Below, one piece after another: positions 7,206 to 10,935 of a DNA stretch of 10,935 bases. Where the stretch lies: positions 1 to 10,935 of the forward strand of contig JAODNL010000201.1 in assembly GCA_025465405.1 (NCBI GenBank), read 5' to 3'. Both the position numbers and the translations under genes were made by a program. Every line of letters begins with the position of its first letter. The first letter of the stretch is position 1. The notes beneath the pieces are model-generated. The model was not told the origin of the DNA. It saw only the letters and a list, made by a program, of their open reading frames with translations, and searched no databases. The DNA comes from Pseudonocardiales bacterium (GTDB lineage Bacteria > Actinomycetota > Actinomycetes > Mycobacteriales > Jatrophihabitantaceae).

Positions 7206-7589
7206 ATGGCGGACCTTTTCCGGTACGAGGTGGACAAGCGGCTCGCACCGTTCTGGCTCCCGTTCGCCCTTCACCCGTCGACCGATGGCGTCACGGTCAC
7301 CGACGACGGGAAGTTCGTGGCGAAGTTCGGCTTCCTGAAGCTCGAGACGCCCGTGAGCAACATCGACGGTGCGCACGTCACCCGGGACTACCAGTGGTGG
7401 AAGGCCGCCGGGGCCCGGCGATCGCTGGTCGACGATGGGCTGACGTTCGGCACGAACGCCCACGCCGGCGTATGCGTCCACTTCCGCGAACCGGTCCCGT
7501 CGCCGCTGAGGCGGAAGGGCCATCCCGCCCTGACCGTGACCGTCGCCGACCCCGACGCTCTGGTCGCGCGCCTCGACCGTCGCTCCTGA
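7206..7589 (+). CDS. Conserved small cytoplasmic protein of unknown function, 127 aa
   Basis: ATG 7206 is preceded by GGGAG at 7193-7197 with an 8-base spacer. The protein is soluble and rich in aromatic and beta-prone segments: FRYEVDKRLAPFWLPFALHP, then GVTVTDDGKFVAKFGFLKLETPV, SNIDGAHVTRDYQWWKAAG, SLVDDGLTFGTNAHAGVCVHF and HPALTVTVADPDALVARL. The pattern of short strands followed by a final DPDALVARL helix is what one expects of a small PH-like barrel, and I have the impression of actinobacterial homologues of unknown function. No catalytic motif is visible. The reading frame has good codon bias and ends 78 bases before the zincin gene. A link to the secreted protein upstream is inferred from the 30-base spacing. 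Confidence 0.78.
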   Translation: MADLFRYEVDKRLAPFWLPFALHPSTDGVTVTDDGKFVAKFGFLKLETPVSNIDGAHVTRDYQWWKAAGARRSLVDDGLTFGTNAHAGVCVHFREPVPSPLRRKGHPALTVTVADPDALVARLDRRS

Positions 7590-7655
7590 CTTCAGCAGCG
7601 GCAGACCCGTGTTCACTGAGCTGTCGCGACCCAGCAGCCTGCTATCCCCTAGCCG

Positions 7656-7661
7656 CACAAT
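7656..7661 (+). promoter_or_regulatory. Possible -10 box (CACAAT) for a leaderless zincin transcript
   Basis: CACAAT lies 6 bases before the GTG at 7668, which has no Shine-Dalgarno. This spacing would fit a leaderless transcript. The hexamer deviates from TANNNT at its first base, and TAGGTT at 7661-7666 is too close to the GTG to serve. Support is weak. Confidence 0.25.
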
Positions 7662-7667
7662 AGGTTC

Positions 7668-8009
7668 GTGATCGACGTCGAGAAAGAACGCTTCGAGGCT
7701 ATGGTCGGGGAAGCGCTCGACGGATTGCCGCCGGAGCTCGGACGACTGATGCGCAACGTGGCCGTCACGGTGAACCACGACGCCGGCCCGCCGGGCCTGT
7801 TGGGCCTCTACCGTGGCGTCCCACTGACGCGGCGCACGTCGCACTACGCCGGCGTCCTGCCCGACCAGATCACAATCTTCCGCAGGGCAATCTGCGCCAT
7901 ATGCCACACAGATTCTGAAGTGGTGGAGCAGGTGCGCCGAACCGTCGTCCACGAAGTCGGCCACCACTTCGGCATCGGCGACGCGCACCTCCGCGAGCTC
8001 GGATGGTGA
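7668..8009 (+). CDS. Small zincin-type metallopeptidase family protein (PF06262-like)
   Basis: This 113-residue protein carries HEVGHHFGIGD at 95-105, an HExxHxxxxxD zinc site (H95, H99, D105 as ligands; E96 as the general base). That is the signature of the minimal zincins of the PF06262 family. The rest fits the family: the N-terminal helix FEAMVGEALDGLPPEL, the central strand VAVTVNHDAG, GLYRGVPLTRR, and PDQITIFRRAI, then VRRTVVHE leading into the metal site. Length is normal for the family. Substrates are not known for most members, and proteolysis has rarely been shown. Start GTG 7668 is the only start that gives the full N-terminal helix. The preceding gene ends 78 bases earlier. A hairpin begins 2 bases after the stop. 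Confidence 0.88.
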   Translation: MIDVEKERFEAMVGEALDGLPPELGRLMRNVAVTVNHDAGPPGLLGLYRGVPLTRRTSHYAGVLPDQITIFRRAICAICHTDSEVVEQVRRTVVHEVGHHFGIGDAHLRELGW

Positions 8010-8010
8010 G

Positions 8011-8033
8011 GTCAGAACACGCGTGGATCTGAC
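8011..8033 (+). terminator. Possible hairpin terminator after the zincin gene
   Basis: GTCAGA (8011-8016) and TCTGAC (8028-8033) are a perfect 6-bp inverted repeat starting just after the TGA at 8007-8009. The loop contains CACGCGTG, which could add three inner pairs. No U-tract follows, which is common for actinobacterial terminators but weakens the call. Confidence 0.35.
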
Positions 8034-8100
8034 GCAGCTCACGCACCCGAACTGTCGAGACCTGGCCGTCCGGAGGCGACAGAGTCAGCAGGATCGCAGG

Positions 8101-8133
8101 CTGGACGAAGCGGCGGTCAGCGCGGTCGTCCGG
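8101..8133 (+). other. Hairpin in the leader of the aldolase gene
   Basis: CTGGACGA (8101-8108) pairs with TCGTCCGG (8126-8133) over 8 positions including one G-U, with a 17-base GC-rich loop. It lies 17 bases before the AGGA that serves the aldolase start at 8163. It may be a 5' leader structure, or the end of the preceding unit, or chance in GC-rich DNA. Confidence 0.3.
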
Positions 8134-8162
8134 CTCTTGTCCAGGCTGACAGGATGAAGATT

Positions 8163-9086
8163 ATGGACACGACGCAGCTCGAGAAGGTCCGCGCCGGCCA
8201 GGGCTTCTTTGCCGCCCTCGATCAGAGCGGAGGCAGCACGCCGAAGGCGCTCTCCGAGTACGGCATTGCCGAGAACCGGTATACCTCCGAGAAGGAGATG
8301 TTCGACCTTGTCCACGCGATGCGAACCCGCGTCGTCACCAGTTCCGCCTTCGACGGCTCGCGCATCCTGGCGGCAATCCTGTTCGAACAGACGATGGAGC
8401 GGGACATTCATGGCGTCCCGGCGGCGCAGTACCTCTGGGACGACAAGCAGGTCGTCCCGTTCCTCAAGGTGGAAAAGGGTCTGGCCGACGAGGAGAACAG
8501 CGTCCGGCTCATGAAGCCGATCGACACCCTCGACGAGTTGCTCGAGCGGGGAAAGCGTCACCGGATGTTCGGCACCAAGATGCGGTCGGTGATCAATGAC
8601 GCCGACCAGGACGGCGTGACCGCAATCGTCGCTCAACAGTTCGAGTATGGCGCGCGAATCTCGGCTGCCGGACTCGTACCCATCATCGAACCCGAGGTCA
8701 GCATCAACAGCCCCCGCAAGGATGAAGCAGAGACAATGTTGCGGGACGCCCTGCAGACGCACATCTCCTCCCTACCCCACGACGCGAGCGTCATGTTGAA
8801 GCTGACGATTCCGACGCAGCCGGGCCTCTACGCCGGTCTCGCCGCCGACCCGCGCGTGCTTCAGGTGCTTGCTCTGTCAGGCGGCTACCGCCGCGAGGAA
8901 GCATGCGAGCTGCTTGCCAAGGATCCGAGCATGATCGCGAGCTTCTCCCGCGCGTTGCTCGAGGGACTGTCCGACGAGCAGACTGACGATCAGTTCAATG
9001 CGCAGTTGGAAACGTCGATCGCGCAGATCTTCCAAGCCTCGGTGAAAAACTCGTCCGGCAGCCGAGCCGCGAGCCGTCACCTCTAA
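8163..9086 (+). CDS. fda: Fructose-bisphosphate aldolase class I
   Basis: This 307-residue enzyme reversibly splits fructose 1,6-bisphosphate into dihydroxyacetone phosphate and glyceraldehyde 3-phosphate (glycolysis/gluconeogenesis, cytoplasm) through a Schiff base, without metal. It is close along its whole length to the short bacterial class I aldolases exemplified by staphylococcal FdaA. Visible features are GFFAALDQSGGSTPKAL (14-30), AILFEQTMERDIHG (71-84), VVPFLKVEKGLA (97-108), FGTKMRS (136-142), GLVPIIEPEVSIN (170-182, catalytic Glu region), MLKLTIPT (211-218, with K213 the expected Schiff-base lysine), LSGGY (238-242) and ASFSRALLEGL (259-269). ATG 8163 is preferred because AGGA lies 8 bases upstream and the family starts near MDTTQLEKV. 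An in-frame ATG at 8154 would overlap that ribosome site. The C-terminal SSGSRAASRHL is a short extra tail. Most Actinomycetota rely on a class II enzyme, so this may be an additional copy. Confidence 0.96.
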   Translation: MDTTQLEKVRAGQGFFAALDQSGGSTPKALSEYGIAENRYTSEKEMFDLVHAMRTRVVTSSAFDGSRILAAILFEQTMERDIHGVPAAQYLWDDKQVVPFLKVEKGLADEENSVRLMKPIDTLDELLERGKRHRMFGTKMRSVINDADQDGVTAIVAQQFEYGARISAAGLVPIIEPEVSINSPRKDEAETMLRDALQTHISSLPHDASVMLKLTIPTQPGLYAGLAADPRVLQVLALSGGYRREEACELLAKDPSMIASFSRALLEGLSDEQTDDQFNAQLETSIAQIFQASVKNSSGSRAASRHL

Positions 9087-9167
9087 CGGGCCCACCAAGT
9101 GAGCGAGCCAAGCAAGCGGCTTCGACCGCCCAAATGTCGAGACGGGACATGATCGGTATCTGTAGCC

Positions 9168-9195
9168 GCCCGGTCGAATGGGTTGAATTCCGGGC
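9168..9195. terminator. Possible bidirectional hairpin between the convergent aldolase and VKOR genes
   Basis: GCCCG (9168-9172) pairs with CGGGC (9191-9195), and GAAT (9176-9179) pairs with ATTC (9187-9190) inside it, leaving a 3-base bulge and a 7-base loop. It lies in the 112-base convergent gap, 3 bases beyond the VKOR stop. No strong T-run is seen on either strand. Confidence 0.3.
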
Positions 9196-9198
9196 CGG

Positions 9199-9645
9199 TC
9201 AGGTTCGTTGCGCCGTGGTGCTCCAGAGGACGGTGGCAAGTAAGCCGACCGTGCATATGTGGATGGCGGTGCACCACAGGCAGATGGCGTTGACGCGGAA
9301 CAGTTCGATCCACACGAGGTAGACGGCGCTCAAGACACCTACGGCCGCCGCGCCGACCCGGATGCGATCAAGCGGTCTTCGGCGCCAGGCGATCGGCGTG
9401 CAGAGCATTGACATCACGGTGAAGTAGACGAGGCCGACGAGCGCGACCGGGATGGGTCCGACGTGCGACCACTGGCTGGTGGTGACCTTCTGGCAGTTGA
9501 TCGTCGCCGATTCCGGGCAGGCCAGCAGAGTTGAGGTCGTGTAGTGCTCGATAGTGAGGTAGATCGAGATCAGTAGTCCGGATGTCGCGAGGCCGAGCGA
9601 AGCGAGCCCGACGTGTTCGGCGCGGCGGTATGCCGTGTGGTCCAC
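9199..9645 (-). CDS. VKOR family membrane disulfide-forming oxidoreductase
   Basis: This 148-residue membrane protein belongs to the bacterial vitamin K epoxide reductase family. It passes electrons from a periplasmic-side thioredoxin-fold partner to quinone, so that exported proteins obtain disulfides. The four essential cysteines are present: C43 and C51 in the outer loop (LLACPESATINCQKV), and the active CLWC (122-125). The loop serine region, TSQWSHVGPIPVALVGLVYF (56-75), matches family sequences. Hydrophobic spans are at about 12-32, 65-85, 95-116 and 119-141. Start GTG 9645 is chosen because its G is shared with the TAG stop of the upstream DUF929 gene, with AAGG 8 bases before it; a longer frame to 9723 would read far into that gene. 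There is no fused thioredoxin domain, so the partner is probably the DUF929 protein. Confidence 0.9.
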   Translation of the reverse strand: MDHTAYRRAEHVGLASLGLATSGLLISIYLTIEHYTTSTLLACPESATINCQKVTTSQWSHVGPIPVALVGLVYFTVMSMLCTPIAWRRRPLDRIRVGAAAVGVLSAVYLVWIELFRVNAICLWCTAIHICTVGLLATVLWSTTAQRT

Positions 9646-10565
9646 TAGGGCAGCCTTGCGGCGGCCTTGAGAACGCCCGGTGCGGTGCACACAGCGCTGG
9701 GCTGGTGACCGGTTGTCGCGCACACCGCGGCGGTGATGACGTTGGCGGTGCCGTCGACCGCTTGGGCGATCGCCGAGGTGGGGTCGGCGAGGGCAGCAGC
9801 GATCTGAGCTTGGGTCTTGCCTTGCAGAATGGCCGGGCTGTACGAGGCTCCCGTGATCACGTACTTCCCGCCGATGTCGATGAACGGGATGGAGCCGGCC
9901 GTGTCGTACTGGTTCACCAGTGCCTGGTCGGCCGCCGAGAGCGTGTCGAGCGGGGCATAGCCGCCATTGACGACCTGATTGCTCTGAGTCTCCGCGCCCG
10001 TGAACGCGAGGTTGTTGCTGGTATAGCTCGCGCCGTGGAATGTGAGCGTCGCCGTGCTCGGATACACGTCGCTCGGCGATGACGCGGTCTGACCGAGGTT
10101 GGCGAACGTGCCGAATCTCGACAGCGCAACCACGACCGCCCAGCGTTCGGCGGCGCAGTAAGGGCAGTACTCCGCGCCCACGTACAGCACGCGAGGTTTG
10201 CCGTTGGCGGTGAGCGGTGCGCCGGTGATCGCTGCAGGCAACGCGCTGACCGAGCCCGCGCCGACTGCGTTCAGCGCAGCCGCCGGCACTGACGTCACCT
10301 CGCCGACGACAGCCACGTTGGCAGCGGCGGCTGACTGACCAGGCTTTGGACTGGCCGCGCCGGCGCCGACTCTGACCCCGATGAGGACCGCAACTACCAG
10401 CACGATCGCCACGATGGGGCCGACGGTGACCAGCAGGCGCTTACGCCGAGCCGCCCGCCGACCGCTGGCTGTGGCGAGCGCGCGCTGCGCTTTCAGACGC
10501 TTCTGCGTAGCGCTGTTCGACGGACGTGACGCCCGCGGGTTCGGAGGTGACGAGGTAGGACCCAT
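9645..10565 (-). CDS. Membrane-anchored thioredoxin-fold DUF929 protein (CPYC)
   Basis: This 306-residue protein begins with a very basic cytoplasmic tail (QKRLKAQRA..., GRRAARRKRLL), followed by one membrane anchor (about 44-66) and an extracytoplasmic domain. The domain matches DUF929 (PF06053): GKPRVLYVGAEYCPYCAAER has the redox pair C134/C137, WAVVVALSRFGTF follows, and IPFIDIGGKYVITGASYSP holds the likely cis-proline (P227) facing the active site. A second pair, C282 and C293, lies in the C-terminal part and may form a structural or shuttle disulfide. The likely role is a DsbA-like oxidant of exported proteins, recharged by the VKOR protein encoded next in the operon. That role is inferred from the motif and pairing and has not been demonstrated for this family. 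ATG 10565 has no good ribosome site; an ECF-like promoter motif ends 10 bases upstream, which could make the message leaderless. Confidence 0.88.
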   Translation of the reverse strand: MGPTSSPPNPRASRPSNSATQKRLKAQRALATASGRRAARRKRLLVTVGPIVAIVLVVAVLIGVRVGAGAASPKPGQSAAAANVAVVGEVTSVPAAALNAVGAGSVSALPAAITGAPLTANGKPRVLYVGAEYCPYCAAERWAVVVALSRFGTFANLGQTASSPSDVYPSTATLTFHGASYTSNNLAFTGAETQSNQVVNGGYAPLDTLSAADQALVNQYDTAGSIPFIDIGGKYVITGASYSPAILQGKTQAQIAAALADPTSAIAQAVDGTANVITAAVCATTGHQPSAVCTAPGVLKAAARLP

Positions 10566-10575
10566 ACTCGCGTTG

Positions 10576-10602
10576 AACGGATCCGCGATACCGCGAAGTT
10601 CC
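10576..10602 (-). promoter_or_regulatory. ECF-sigma-like promoter motif (GGAAC-N19-GTT) for the DUF929-VKOR operon
   Basis: On the minus strand GGAAC (10602-10598) is followed by 19 bases and GTT (10578-10576); the base before GTT is C, so it can also be read GGAAC-N18-CGTT. This resembles recognition sequences of actinobacterial ECF sigma factors such as SigE and the thiol-stress factors SigR/SigH. The GTT ends 10 bases before ATG 10565, which would place initiation at or next to the start codon. Matching is by eye only, and short motifs of this kind occur by chance. Confidence 0.4.
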
Positions 10603-10620
10603 AGAATGTGCAGACTCTTA

Positions 10621-10650
10621 GGACCCAGCTATCCGATGCTTAGCTGGTCC
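10621..10650 (-). terminator. Hairpin between CoA-transferase and DUF929 genes, probable terminator
   Basis: GGACCCAGCTA (10621-10631) and TAGCTGGTCC (10641-10650) form a 10-bp stem with a single bulged C (10626) and a 9-base loop. It lies 59 bases after the CoA-transferase stop and 55 bases before the DUF929 start on the same strand. That position fits termination of the upstream gene. The downstream bases on the minus strand are TAAGAGTC, so there is no true U-tract. Confidence 0.45.
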
Positions 10651-10709
10651 ACCGGCACCGGCGTCGCGCCGCGGTGCAACCGCTGCGTCCAGCCGGATCA
10701 CGGCGCCGG

Positions 10710-10935
10710 TCACGGCGAGTCGAGCCAGGCCCGGATGGCAGCGCCGTGCTGGTCGAGCGTCGGCGGCGCGGCATGCTGGCGCGGCTCGGTGCCGTCGAAG
10801 CGCAGCGGCGACCCGGGAAGTGTGATGCGCCCGAGCGCGGCGTGCTCGACGTCGATCATCATCCCCTGCGAGCGGGTCTGCTCCCACCCGTAGACCTCGG
10901 CGAGGTCACGCACCTTGCCGGCCGGCTCACCGAGC
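10710..10935 (-). CDS. Family III (CaiB/BaiF) CoA-transferase, C-terminal end (5' end outside window)
   Basis: The last 74 residues of a CaiB/BaiF-type acyl-CoA transferase. These enzymes move CoA between organic acids through mixed-anhydride and thioester intermediates. The visible chain LGEPAGKVRDLAEVYGWEQ, then RSQGMMIDVEHAALGRITLPGSPLRFDGTEP, is the characteristic family C-terminus (PAGPVRDLAEV, then PxxxxRGMxVEVEHPxLGxxxxxGSPxRF). The frame is open to the window edge, and full-length relatives have about 400 residues. The catalytic Asp lies outside the window, so the substrate cannot be judged. It stops with TGA at 10712-10710, followed by a hairpin. Confidence 0.85.
   Translation of the reverse strand, partial: LGEPAGKVRDLAEVYGWEQTRSQGMMIDVEHAALGRITLPGSPLRFDGTEPRQHAAPPTLDQHGAAIRAWLDSP

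Noticed and set aside
7179..8042. Minus-strand 287-codon frame spanning the small-protein and zincin genes
   Set aside because: It is antisense to genes with recognisable motifs (HExxH) and good starts; its own translation has no family features.
9646..9723. Longer VKOR protein starting at 9723
   Set aside because: The extra 26 residues are Arg-rich, overlap the DUF929 coding region, and have no family similarity. The stop/start sharing at 9645 explains the start better.

Overview
The window reads as chromosomal DNA from a high-GC Actinomycetota. The GC-rich third codon positions, GTG starts, apparently leaderless starts preceded by TANNNT boxes, and the gene families present (DUF480-methyltransferase fusion, GAF/HisKA_3 kinase, DUF929 with VKOR, zincin of the PF06262 type) all point there. 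The genus cannot be named from this sequence. I see no insertion sequence, phage gene, CRISPR array, tRNA or rRNA. Most of the window is ordinary chromosome with short transcription units facing in both directions.

Layout. Bases 2-895 (+) hold the C-terminal part of an FAD-dependent aromatic-ring monooxygenase that enters from the left. Between it and the next gene is a decayed minus-strand piece that resembles the TPR region of a large LuxR-type regulator. Bases 1054-3044 (-) hold two genes: a DUF480-SAM methyltransferase fusion and, downstream of it, an unrecognised 237-residue protein. A 94-base divergent promoter region separates these from a 584-residue GAF-GAF-histidine kinase (3139-4893, +). 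The kinase converges on, and overlaps by 153 bases, a GT87/DUF2029 polyprenol-dependent membrane glycosyltransferase (4741-6018, -). A gene-free stretch of 635 bases follows.

Bases 6654-8009 (+) carry a small secreted protein, a conserved small protein of unknown function, and a 113-residue HExxH zincin. Next is a complete class I fructose-bisphosphate aldolase (8163-9086, +). It converges on a two-gene minus-strand operon at 9199-10565 that encodes a membrane-anchored thioredoxin-fold protein with CPYC (DUF929) and a VKOR-family membrane oxidoreductase. Together these look like a disulfide-forming pair acting outside the membrane. The right edge holds the C-terminus of a family III (CaiB/BaiF) CoA-transferase.

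The most interesting points are: an ECF-sigma-like promoter motif (GGAAC-N19-GTT) just upstream of the DUF929-VKOR redox operon, whose two genes share a stop/start base; back-to-back leaderless-type promoters between the kinase and the DUF480-methyltransferase; the 153-base antisense 3' overlap between kinase and glycosyltransferase; and the LuxR remnant. I found no convincing evidence of an entirely new multi-gene system.
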